From positions 153,756 through 217,755 of the forward strand of contig WIXG01000108.1 in assembly GCA_009869945.1 (NCBI GenBank): DNA of 64,000 nt, in the 5' to 3' direction. A program made the translations under genes and the position numbers. This DNA is from Mesaphorura yosii (lineage: Eukaryota; Arthropoda; Collembola; Poduromorpha; Tullbergiidae). The notes beneath the pieces were generated by a model, which did not search any database, was not told the origin of the DNA, and saw nothing but the letters and a program-made list of their open reading frames with translations. The stretch's first letter is position 1; each line of letters opens with the position of its first letter. Shown piece after piece: positions 52,153 through 63,890 of the stretch.

Positions 52153-53580
52153 TTTGCGGCAGATTTCGATTTATTTAGAATTCTTCGCAAATCGAGTCGA
52201 AGAGTTGAATTTAGCGAGCTAGAAATGTGAGAAATGTAAAGCTTGAATGAAAAATGGTCAAAATCAGCGTCTCCATTCTCTTGCATGAAATCGGTATAAG
52301 CCATCGACCAAAAGTCCAAAAGATTAGATAGGCCTTATCAGTCAGAGAATGAAGGTACGGTACACACCTTCGAATTCGGCTTCAGCAAATTGTACTGGCC
52401 AATGAGGCTTGGATGAACCTCACAGTTATAAATCCGTTACGTAATGACGTCCAGCCGTCCAGCAGAGATTGAAGCGCGACAAACACGAGCACACGAGGGA
52501 CGAGACGAGAGCTGGGCTGCAGCTGCTGTGAGAACAATGCTGCAGCTGTGAATGACGAATTTGCGAAAGAATTCGTTGCTATTTAAATGCTGAGTTGCTC
52601 AGTACGACCGACCGACCATCTCACTGGCTTACCAACCCATTTTTTATTTTACTTCACGTTACGGTGCTGTCTGACGTACACAGTAAAGAAGAATCTGCTT
52701 CAGCGCTCAAAAAAGTTGGAGCTGAGTTGAAATCCAAGGACGCAAATGGGCAATGATTACCAGTCAAATCACAGCTCCTCCGTCGCGTCGCGCACTTGCA
52801 AATATACACGTCAGTTTCATTATCCCCTGCAAAGAGGAAAGAGAATTGCGTTCTGCCGATTTTAATCAGTCAAACAGTTACAGCAAGCAACTGTTGTTTA
52901 TGTTTCTCATTCACACACGATCACGCGCAAGTTTAACTTTGTTAACTCGTTTCATCATTACAAGCGAAAGCCGACACTGACGCACGAGGCACGATACACG
53001 AGGCGTATTGCTATTTATTATCCCTTGCAATCGAAATCACGTACCTCACTGCAGTAGAAGCGAAACAGCTCAATACCATGTTTGCTAAGAACGAATTTAT
53101 AGTCATAATCAAGTTGAAATGAAAAGGACCCGTTTAAGTCAACTCATGTGCTCGATTTTGATTGCATTTCATGCTTTGTCTTCCGTGGCCCATAGAATGA
53201 CTTGATGCCCTGACGCCTGTAGATGAAAAATGAGAACTCGCACGAGCCTAGGCCGTATTGACTTCCAACGTTGAACAAAGAACGCGGCAACTTTTATTCT
53301 TGAATCCATCCGAATTGTGACATTCTGTTTTCTCGTGCCGATTGGTGTAGCGGCTTGACTGGTGAATCAGAAATCATTCGCAGGCAAGTTAGATTAGATT
53401 AGGAACGCTGAACCTAAGGTTACTGGTTACTTGTGCCACAAACCGGTGGAATTTTGGGAGGTACGTTGGACTCAAGTCTTTTGTGGAAGAGTTCTGAAGC
53501 CGAAGCCTAATTTTTCCCTCTTGGCTCTTTGGATCAATTTGTTTTGTAACACGTCCATGTACGTTTTTTCAGGGGCAGCG
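52153..53580. promoter_or_regulatory. Divergent upstream region of CHK kinase-like gene and EEFSEC
   Basis: The genes start 1.43 kb apart, facing away from each other. The interval has no supported gene. It contains two exact copies of GCTGCAGCTG (52516-52525 and 52539-52548), each holding an E-box CAGCTG. A probable EEFSEC 5' UTR intron runs from GTACGT at 53461 to TTTTTTCAG ending at 53572, which would put the EEFSEC transcription start left of 53461. Confidence 0.45.
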
Positions 53581-55505
53581 ATGGATCCAATCAAACTTGT
53601 CAATATCAACATCGGCGTTCTCGGTCATGTTGATTGTGGAAAGACGAGCCTGTGCAAAGTTCTGAGCACAACCGCCTCAACAGCGGCCTTTGACTCTAAT
53701 CCTCAGTCGAAGGAGCGGGGCATCACACTCGACTTAGGCTTCTCTTCCTTCAAGCTGGGTAAGCAGTAAGCATCGGATCGGCATCGATTAGATTTCGTGT
53801 TTATTTCTAACGACGTTGGCTGTATTTAAATTTCCTGACAGACAATAAATGGAATTTCACGCTGGTGGACTGTCCCGGCCATTCTTCGTTAATCCGAACG
53901 ATAATCGGTGGTGCTCAAATTATGGACTTGATGTTGCTAGTGATTGACGTCAATAAGGGAATGCAGCCACAAACTGTCGAGTGCCTCATCCTCGCCCAAG
54001 TTACTAGTCATCATTTGGTCGTGGTGCTGAATAAAGTCGACTTGATTGCAGAGGACGCGAGGGCAGCGAAGGTTCGTACTTACTTGTACTATACATGCAA
54101 TTTTGAGCCCCCACGCCAATTTTCTCTCTGCAGATTAGCAAAATGAAGTCGTTAATGAAAAAGGCGCTGGAGAAAACTAAGTTTGGAGACGCTTCAATCG
54201 TATCCGTCTCGGCAGCCGACTCGTCGATCGGGACCGAAGAGCTGAAGAACATTCTACGAGAGAAGGCTGGGAAGCTGGAATTCCATCGTGATGTAACGAG
54301 CCCTTTTTTGATGGCAGTCGACCACTGCTTCAACATAAGAGGCCAAGGCACCATTTTTACTGGCACAGTTCTTCAAGGAGTCATCCGCGTAAATGATGTG
54401 AGTGATTCCAAAGTCGATTGGTTAATTTCGCAGTACGCTGCATCAGCAATTAATTGCACATATTAATTATCATACTTCAACAGTCTTTCGAACTGCCGAC
54501 GCTATTTGAAACGAAAAAAGTCAAGTCTATCGAGTGCTTCCGAACCCCTGTCAAGGAAGCGGCGGCAGGCGACAGAGTCGGAATCTGCGTTGGCAGTTTT
54601 GACTCGTCAATGATTGAGAGGTCGTTAATTGCAGCTCCTTCATACTTGTGTCCGTCCGTCCGAGCTGGAATAATCACCGTAAACAAAATCCCCTTCTTCA
54701 AGAAGTCGGTGCTTTCAAGAAAGAAGTAAGCCTCATAAACATGTTGGCAAAATTGAAGTCTGAAGCCGGGCAAAATTCGATTCACACATTTCGCAATTCA
54801 CAGGTTGCCTTGAATTTGACTGCTTTTATTTTCAGGTATCACATTTCGATTGGTTACGACACGGTGACTGCACGCGTGACTATTTTTAAGGGAACGACTC
54901 AGAAGCAGCCACAGTTTGACTTCGGACGGGAATACGAATTTGTCGAGGAAATTGTGGAGGCTCCACCGCTCGACGGGACGTCGACGTACTTGGCCGTGCT
55001 TGAGTTTGATCGAGTGACACCCGCCGTGCCCAATTCTTTAATCATCGGCTCCGATTTTCAGTCCAACGACGAATCGGCGTGTCGACTTGGGTTTTCTGGC
55101 CGGCTGATTGACTTCACTGAAGACAAGCAGTTTGAATCGAGCTATTTGCCGAGCGTTAAAATATTCCGAGACAAGTGCAAAGAAGGAGCGGTAGATAGAG
55201 TGCATTCGGAGAGCGTCCTGATTGCAAAAGGCTTCTGCAAACGCGAATCTAAGATAGATCACCTGATTGGGCTCAAAGTGTCCATCGAATCCGGGGACGC
55301 AGACGTGGGCATTTGTTTGACGGGGCGCATCGAATCAAGATTTGGCCAGACCAACAAAGTTCGAGTCGCTTTGTCGGAGCCGTTGACGAAAGAGCAGGAA
55401 CGGGACCTAAAAAACAATCCTTCCAAAGCAAAAATCAAGCTGGCATTTAAAAAGTACGTGTTTGGCACCAAAGAAGGAAGTGGGCACTCAAAATTAATTC
55501 AGTGA
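53581..55505 (+). CDS. EEFSEC: Selenocysteine-specific elongation factor EEFSEC, five exons
   Basis: EEFSEC is the GTPase that delivers Sec-tRNA to UGA codons recoded through SECIS/SBP2. Exons are 53581-53758, 53842-54071, 54134-54397, 54484-54725 and 54836-55505 (527 aa; human 596). Motifs: G1 GHVDCGKT (15-22), STTASTAAFD (29-38), switch I SKERGITLDLGF (43-54), G3 DCPGH (69-73), IRTIIGGAQIMDL (77-89), G4 NKVD (123-126). Domains II-III carry FLMAVDHCFNIRGQGTIFTG. The C-terminal domain IV, specific to SelB/EEFSEC, ends with KLAFKKYVFGTKEG, equivalent to the vertebrate LTFKRYVFDT. All GTPase residues look intact, so it should be functional. The start MDPIKLVNINIGVLG matches the family N-terminus; a second ATG 27 nt upstream would lie in the likely 5' UTR intron. 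No other selenocysteine machinery is visible in the window. Confidence 0.96.
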
Positions 55506-56312
55506 CCAGCCGCGAACCCGGAAGCTGAATCGAGTAAATCGAGTTTATTTCATCCCCAGCGCGACGAGTACAAATGAATGTTCATGCAACCAGTTACGAG
55601 CTCGTATTTTGTTTTAAAATTTACTTTTGTAGGTTATACGATAATTTCTACATTACATCACATCATTTTGACATTACGCTACGAGCTAATCAGCTAAGAA
55701 CTGTGTTACATTATTATCGGAGGCGGGCCGACTTTGATCAACGTTACAATTTGATTAAATCGACTACTACACTCGAATGTACTTTATAATTTCCTGTCTG
55801 CTGCTGACTGCAGTTGCTTTAATTATAAGACTATTATCTTGAGATCATTCGAATCCTGGTTTTCGTTCCAAAGATCAAGCTTATGTGATAGATTGGAGAA
55901 ATTAATAAAATTCATCTCTTCTCTTCCTTCTTCATCACAAGCGGACGGTGCTTGTTTATTTTGCATTTTACATGCTTTCATTAAATTCTTTCTCTGCTTC
56001 GCTCTGTTTTGTTTTGCTTTGCTCTGCCTCGGTCTAGCTCATAAAAGAGGTCCATTTGACTAGAGAGCTCTAAAATATACAGATTTTCAATTTACAGGTG
56101 TTTTAAACTCGTATGACTGTCTGGAAGGTTTTACGGTTGAGGTTTGGCTTGGATTGATTTACGTGAGGTTTGATTCCGGTAATTAACACGCCAGCAGCGA
56201 GTCGCGATACGTATAAATAGTACGACTATACATGACTAAATTCAACTGCGGTCCGACTATTTCTTCCGGCGCATTTTATGAATCTTTCTCTTCATCTTCA
56301 GCTGACGCACTC
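55506..56312. other. Convergent 3' region of EEFSEC and the syntaxin-like gene
   Basis: AT-rich 0.8 kb between the two stop codons. A plus-strand AATAAA at 55904-55909 could end EEFSEC, and a minus-strand AATAAA at 55955-55960 could end the syntaxin-like transcript, so the 3' ends would nearly touch or interlock. No additional gene is seen. Confidence 0.45.
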
Positions 56313-57792
56313 TCATTTGCGAAACATTAGCACTAAAATTAAGCACAGCAGCGAGGCGCCCATTGTTATTAGAAAAACCATAATAAAAATCCATACTCGT
56401 CTACCTGCAAAGAGAAAGTCAGCAAAGTCAGCTTTTGGAATCTCCTGAGCAGATTTAAAGATTTATGACTGCAGCTGCTGGAGTTGGCTGCACTTTTGAC
56501 TTACTTAAAGGTACGTATTTGAATCTGGTTAGAAAATACCAGCAACGGTGTCTGTCTTCTGTGTTTATCAAATCGACTTCATGGCCAAAGTCTTCCAGCA
56601 TCCTGAAATAAAACGCGTGGATTCGTGTAAGATTTAATTGTATAGATATCAATTTAGATTAATTAACCAATAAGCGTGTGGATGGACTCACAAAGCATTT
56701 TCATCGCACTCAACGCAGAGCGTGTGCAAAGGCGACGAGACTCTGACGACTTTTTCGGGACTCTCACTTTTCAACTTTGTGTACTTGGTTTTGTTTTGAT
56801 GTGTGTGTGGTGCTTGTTTGATCCCATTTCCACATTTTGGACTCTCGGGCTGTTGAGCAAAAGAGAACAAAATGGTTCATTTTTCAAATTGCGCGCCTAA
56901 GCCATTGTCGCACGCGAATGCGCTCGCTTACTTGTCTTGCGGTGGTGTCCCAGTCTTCTCTCTTCAGATTCAACACGTCTTTTATTTTCTGTGGCAGCAA
57001 TTTGGAAAAAGAATTTCTTGAGTAAACGGTTTGCATTTTACGATGTGTGGGTTCTCGTTACATTTTATGGGTCCGGAGGGACCGCGTAAGCAACATGTAA
57101 CGATTCGGGCTCAAGTTATAACCCACAACCATCAAGTATTCGGAGGAGAAAATATAAACAAATAACGGGATAAACAAATGAAGAGCCGAACCTGAATCTC
57201 CTGACGAGTCTTAATGATAAAATTGAGTCTGCAAGAAATCTCTTTGTTGTCACGAAGTCCTTGTCGTTTGGCAATTGCGAGTGTTGCTTCCAAGTCGTCC
57301 AGATCCCACTCAAGACTCCGGAGACCGTTTCTCAGCTGCGAGGCGACCCACTCCGACACTTCGTTCGAGCCCTGACAGTTTTCCGACCAGTGTTGGAACA
57401 ACTCACGGGTTCGGCAAAGAGCTTTGCAAACTTCTCTGCAAATTAAAATGAAGAGACGAGGAATGAAGATTGAAGTTCCGTCTTAGAATGTTATACGGAT
57501 TTAAGAAGAGCGCAGTTTCATATTTCAATTTGCCCAACTTTCTTTGAAAATTTGCGAAAAGCCAACGAGATCATGTTTCATTCAAGCATGCTGTTATTGT
57601 GATTTTGGACCCGTGGAGCTCCATTTTTGAGCGAGCTCTTCCGCAACACAGCACGGCACGGCGCAAAGCGCTTTGTCCAACACAGCACATTAATAATTTC
57701 GCATTGCGCGAAGTGGAGCAGTCGAGGATTATGCAGCTTCCACGGTAGGCAGGGCAATGCGTTTACCTAGAAGGCAGAAAAGTCGCAAGCAT
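56313..57792 (-). CDS. Divergent syntaxin-6-family SNARE, six proposed exons
   Basis: Syntaxin-6-type proteins are Qc-SNAREs of TGN/endosome fusion. Proposed exons are 57767-57792, 57192-57435, 56932-56988, 56692-56849, 56505-56602 and 56313-56404 (224 aa; human STX6 255). Exon 2 is a clear syntaxin-6 N-terminal three-helix domain (EVCKALCRTRELFQHW, then LRNGLRSLEWDLDDLEATLA, ~10-75). Exon 3 continues it (KIKDVLNLKREDW). The SNARE core is recognisable around ECDENALMLEDFGHEV (~156-171), matching the family's ELEEQAVMLEDFSHEL, but the zero-layer Gln is Asn160 and a Pro sits at ~149. The C-terminal heptads (INTEDRHRCWYF) do not keep the usual hydrophobic spacing. The last exon gives RR followed by a single membrane anchor (~198-222) ending FRK. 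Exon 1 (MLATFLPS) is the least certain. Phases close throughout and no stop interrupts it. It may be a fast-evolving or specialised SNARE, or a failing copy. Confidence 0.75.
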
Positions 57793-60700
57793 TCGGCGGA
57801 CGGGTACTGTAAAATTCTCAGAGGGAAAAAAAGATGTGTTTTTCTTAAAGACTCGCACGGCACCGTGAGCTCATACATAATAATCAACAATTCATAGAGC
57901 AATGCAAGTAAAAATTCATTCCCAGAGAAAGTTTAAGCTTTCTTTGTCTCAGCATTTCGTATTTCGTGCTTTCCCCGACGCTGACTTGGAGTTGGGAATA
58001 TCAATGCCATCCCTGTCTTTGAAATGGAAGACTCGAATCTACTCCTTTACTTTTAACCAGAAGAGCTTTGATCATCAGCACAAGAACAATGCGAAATCGG
58101 CAGTGGGAATTACGACAAAATCCTCGACGACCTCACTTAAAATGCATGAACTAAATCGGATTTCAGCCTCTGCGCATGCACTCCTTTATTTCTGGGAAAT
58201 ATATCTAGAGAGAGAAGAATAGGCAATTCAGGTTTCTCATTGATTCATCACGTCGATCCTCGCCCCGCCGAAAGGAGTCATAGACATAGTCATTCCAATA
58301 AAGAGTTGCGTTATTGTCATGGCCAATCGATACTGTACAACGAAATACATAATAAAGCAGTAAAGCATTTGGCAATAGCAAAATGGTGACCGAGTTTCTC
58401 AACACGCAATGAATGAATGAAAGGATGGAGGCGCAAAGCAGCAAAAGCAACAAATTGTAACTTCAGCGCGCAGCGGCACGACGCGGCGGCCCAGATTTCG
58501 GTTTTGTCAGTTCATTGCTTTTCTTTTCTAGTCAGAATCTCATTTTGAATGAAAGCACAGCGAAGGCAATCCGCTTTCATCTGCCGAAGCCTACCCTAAA
58601 TTATTCTTGATGCTAGCGAGAACGAGTAAGCAAGTTGCGAAATGAGATTAATTTTTTCGGAATCAACAATGAAGGGAAAATTTTGCAGGCGTAATGCAAG
58701 CTCGTATTTAAGCATTTAATGATTGAGAAAGTTTTTTCTCTGCCTGCTCTTCTCTGCAAAATGCGAAGACTTAGGCTCAAACTCATTTCTGAATTTCCCT
58801 CCCACTTTGCGAAGCGAAGAAGCGTCTTGTAAATACAAATCGATACTTGGCTACGTATGCGTTTTGTCCGTCCAAGTCAAGGAAAATATGCGGCGGCCAA
58901 ATTTTAATGCCATCAACTTGCTGAACTTGCATTTATACGAGCGATGAGCACATCCACGCTCACTGACTTTCTCTTTGCCTTAGAAAGAATGTCAGCGCCG
59001 TTTAGCGCAAAGTATTTTAGAGTAGCCAAGCAAGCACCGAGGAGGAGAAAAGTAGTGGCAGGGAGCTGAAGCTCCAAATAACAACTGGGCTGTACAGGGC
59101 TAGTCTACCTTTTATCTTTTCCCATTAAGCGTTCTAAGCAGTGCGAGTACGACTAAACGTACGCTTTAACTTCTGCCTTTGATCTTAATTTTGTCCAAAG
59201 TCCAGCCTCTCCTTTCTGCAAACAGTCGACTTGGCTTGCTGTACAAAGCTGGAAATTCATTCGAGCTCCCCGTTTCACGAGTAACAGATTGAATCTGGAC
59301 GCAGAGCGGATTTGCAGCTTGAGCAATGATTCAGGGGACTGCCTGCTTGTGTCATGAACTAAAAATAGCAAAAATATTGAGAAACTCTACAAAATACGTT
59401 CATTTCGGACTGTGCCTTAATTCTGGCGTCGATTTAATTCGTTAACCGTAAAGTTTTGGTGTCGTATGGGAAGCAATGCAATTCAGTCATGTGTTACAGA
59501 ATTAAATATTGCGGGAAAGGCGTTAAAGTGGAGAAAGGAAACACAGTGCAGAGAAAGTTATGCAATATTTGACCGACGAGGGAAACGAAATGCTTCTGGC
59601 TGTGACTTTCCAAGTATTCCAAGTAATAAGTAACCTACTTCTTTCTCGCCTCCACGCCTCGGCCCGTGAATGCTGCAGGCACGAAAGAATAAAATGATGG
59701 TGTTTGCGATGGAAACGGCAACAGAAGCAGGCAACGCCAGTGCCAGTGTGTTGATGCGTGTTTGTTGCCTGCTGCAGCCGTAGAATAAAGAGAATTGGTT
59801 CGAACGAAAGGTGTTCAGGCATCGCGAAAAATTATATTGGTAATAATAGCTGACAACGACAGGCTATCGAATTTCACGAGTGCGAGTTGCTACGAGCATG
59901 CAATGCAATGCAGAGTCGCATTTGTTCGTTCCTTTCGTGTTTCGTAGTTTCTATTCTCACGAAATACGTGTACAAAAATGCACCTGTCATTGTTTTATCA
60001 TCCCAGGTCATTTTCCTGCCATTTATTGTTTGATATTACTTTCAAGTCACGGCACGCGCATGCACGAGTAAAATTCAGCTGTTCAAGTGAGAAAACAAAA
60101 AGAGAAGAGGGCGACCGCTTCGGACGAGTTCCAAGTACGCACACACCAAGAAATCCAGTTTCAGGCTAAATTAGCGTGATCGCAGCCACAGAGCAGAACA
60201 GAACAGAAGCCTTCATCGCAGTAACCTGAACGCAATGTGACTTTTACTAATTATTTGCGCGTGTAGCGTTGCGTGGATTAGAGTGTATTCTGTCTTCCAT
60301 AGAGAGGCGGCTCAGATTGCATCCGTAAAGTATCGGAAAATCAATTTGTGGCGACAGCATCCTAGTCAACCATGTATAAATAGCGCAAATGATGATGATG
60401 AGATGCGGGGCCGCACAAAACAAAGCAAAGCCGATGCACGATGACCTTTTCAGGATCGAACATCGAAATTTATTGTGAGAATGAGAATAACGCCCAACTT
60501 GTCTGAACACAATTGCCAATGATTGTGACTCGCCTGATTTTCCAGTTACAAGTTACGAACTGCTGGAGCAAAGCAATAAAGTCCTGAATGATTGGGCAAG
60601 TAGTGAAGAAGTGCTTCTGCCTAGCCGATAAATAAAAAGGAGAATCGAGAAAGTTTGCAAGCAACAAGCGTGTAGTGATGTGAAATTAGATGGTTGAGTT

Positions 60701-62648
60701 GTTCATCGATCAATCAATCAATAAGAGCGGTAGTAAAGTAATCCGGGCTGGTTTGGTCTACAATTTCATTTCATTATTACGTCCTCGTTTAGGCAGACCA
60801 GAGAGAAAGAAGGAAAGAAAACACGCGCGCGGGCACACGAAGCAAATTTAGGCACGGCACGGTTTATGCCCGACTGACTTGAGAACGACGCTAACGTCGA
60901 AAGTAAATAAGAATAGAGAGCAAAAGCGAAATGCGAAATGCCGAACGCAAAGTGCAGGATTTTATAGTGGGCAGTAATTCCGAATTTCAGCACACATTTG
61001 CATTATTAAAATGTACAATTCGCATTTCGCCTGCCTTTCGCCTTTTCCTAAGCAAAAGCAAATGGTTTGTGACGTACGGCACGACATGGAATAAAAAGTG
61101 TGCAATAAATCGAGTCATTAAGGCCTGCAAATTCTGCTTGGGCACAGAAGAGGCACTGGCGCTGTTGCGGCCGCACTTCACGAGTTTTGAATTGAGAGCA
61201 TGCACTTACTCTTTCACGACGACGAAGGGGTCATCGAGTGACATGACAGTGTACGAAGACATTCGGGTGGCTGTTGCAGGTATTTGAGCTTGAAAGGCTC
61301 CTCTGTGGGCCAAAATGCTTATTCTGAGTACTGTTTCGTTACCAAATTTTACTGCAGAGATTCAATTCTTCGTTTCAGCAATATCAATTGCAACAGTTGC
61401 TCATTTTGGCACAGGTAATAGTGTCAATTGCAAACTTGATCAAACAGCGACCTGAATCTCAGCAAGAGTTTGATATTTGATATTTCCATTCCATGGTGTC
61501 CGTGCTAAAATACGTATTGCGTAGAGTTGGACTTCATTTCGGAAGTGGTCACTTGTCACTGTCACTGCCGTGATTTTAAAGCGATTCGACGGGGAAAGTT
61601 CACTGTACGTACGCACGAGCTTCCAAAACGAATCAATGCAACGGGACATGGGAGCAGACGTACTAGCACGAGCACATTTTGACAAAGTGAGCGACTGTAC
61701 TTTTACTGTTACTTGTTCTCTGAGTTTCTTGTGTAGACGAGACGCAAGTGAAACAGGGACTGAACGGAACCGCGAACGGGCAAAGGCGAAGGAGAGGAGA
61801 GAGAAAGTTGCTCGTGAGGCGAGGGCTGGCGAAAACGAATGTATGCATGCATGCACGGCACAGTCCACGCGACGCAGTGAATAGAATGATAATGAGTGCT
61901 CCTTGTCTCTATTCTTTCTCCGCTCGCTGCGAGTATGAAAGAGAGTACTCACAACACAACAAACAAACTACTGCACCAGGCTCTAACAAATGTTGCTTTT
62001 GCTGTTGCTTTCGTTGTTTCTGCAATTACGCAAGGCAGCAAAGTGTTACATGTTCTATTGAATGCGAGATATGATTTTCTCCAATAAGAGAGCCCGAAAA
62101 GAGGAATTTAGCCTTCTTAAGCACTGTGCGCTGCTGCTACCACGTCGTCTTTGAAGAATTTCCGAACACAATAATCAAAAGCTGCTTAAAACAATTGCCC
62201 GTACTACGTACGCGTATTTCGGGGGAGAATTTACAGCTCGAGAAAATGAAATGAAGGCTCGTGCCTGCGGATGATGTTGAAAGATGCTGTTATGGAATGA
62301 GAAAGTGTTACGACTCGAGTCGTTCGAGTATGTGATTCAGAGAATCCAAAAGAGAGAGATTCCTGCACTCAGGCAGTCAATTTCTCCATGGTGTGTCGAA
62401 AGACTTTCACTGCTTGCCGTCTTGTTTGCTGCTGCTGCAAATGCAGATGCAGGAAGACCAGACATCAAATATTGCACGTGTTCATGGGAGGAAAGGAAAG
62501 ACTTATGGACAGGATCGGAGAAAATAAGTGTGCGAGGGAGAAGGAAAGCAATCTGAGGGGAGAAAGCGACGAGTGAGCACAGTGCGAAGACGAAGGAGAA
62601 GTTGGAAGAGAAAGAGAAGGAATCGGAATCAGAACAGAGGAGAAGCTC

Positions 62649-62678
62649 AAGCCCAGCCAAGCCCAGCCAAGCCCAGCT
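62649..62678. repeat. Short tandem repeat, 10-bp unit
   Basis: About three consecutive copies of CAAGCCCAGC-type units. It is a minisatellite-like patch with no coding context. Confidence 0.7.
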
Positions 62679-63859
62679 CCTTGCCTGCTTTGCCTTGCCA
62701 TGCGGGCGATACGAAGGAGAAATCCAATTCCATGCAACTCCCTCGATTCACTCGCTTCTTTCGTCTTCTCGAATAGGATTTCAAAATGCACACGGCACGC
62801 TTAAACGTAACCTTATTACTCGCAATTCGCGTATCGGATCTTCTTGTCACTGCGACAGGCTAGAGAAACAAGACAAACTGCGACGGCGACTTTCTTTGTC
62901 TCCTTTGAGCAGAGTCTGGAATTTAACTCCACTTCCTTCTTTGTTCCGGGCTTCTGCTCCAATTCCACTTCATTCGCTATTGCTGCACTGAAATGGATAC
63001 AAATCTGTCAATTTGTTCTTTCACACTCTTTGGATTTTGAATGATTTTGCAGCAGGATCGATACAGCATTGCAAAAAGCTTTGCACTGATGCTCTGTGCC
63101 ATTATCATTAGCAGAGACTGACTTCACAAATAGATGAAAAGGAATACGACAACGATACGCGAAACACGATACTAAAAAAAACTGTGGTTTACGTCCGATA
63201 ATCGCCCACAGGCCTGACTGACGGGTCCTCGTATCCAAAGTAATGCCTTGTATACCGACACACACACTCTGTGTTTGGTGCGTTCATAGAGAATAGGAAG
63301 GTTTGAAAGATTGGCCGAAGCCGTAGAGGAAAGGATCCAAAGACCGAAGCCAGAGGAACACTCAGTTCTATGACACTGTGTACTAGTGTCACAGTGTGCC
63401 ACAGGAAAGGAAGGACAAGGACAGGTAGGATCGAGGGCCATCGAATCTCACTTTGGTTGATTTGCCTAATTCTAGTTGTACAGTGTTGGCCCTTCTAATC
63501 ATGAAGATATGCAAGGCGCTGCACAGAGAGGAGGAAAAATCTTCTGTGTCTTTAGAATATCACTCTAATCTCGAAGATACGGAGTGTTCTAATCACCGAG
63601 GGTAACCTCCTCTGCAATCTCAGAATGTTATAGTGCTAGTGCAGTAGTACACTGTGTGCTCAGACATTTCCACCTTGCAAATGGTTACCCATTGCATAGA
63701 TTGCTAAGTCACCCAGCTTAATTTCTCACGCCAGATAGAGAACTGACAAGAGCGGCCGGGGCTGCACTACTACTGAATTCAGGATTTGTATGTGGACGCT
63801 CACGCGAAGGCTCCAACATCCGAGGCATCAATTACGGACTTATTGTAGAATCGTCTTTA

Positions 63860-63890
63860 CGTTCGTCTGTCATAATATGGCAGACGAACG
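63860..63890. repeat. Perfect 10-bp inverted repeat
   Basis: CGTTCGTCTG (63860-63869) and CAGACGAACG (63881-63890) are exact reverse complements separated by 11 nt. A G-T wobble and one C-G pair could extend the stem inward. No flanking T-run or gene context suggests a role. Confidence 0.5.

Noticed and set aside
53431-53580. N-terminal extension of EEFSEC through an upstream open frame
   Set aside because: It begins without an ATG and crosses a likely 5' UTR intron (GTACGT ... TTTTTTCAG); family members start at the equivalent of ATG 53581.
61440-61952. 170-aa minus frame
   Set aside because: Low-complexity Ser/Arg/Phe content, overlapping frames on the plus strand and no recognisable domain.
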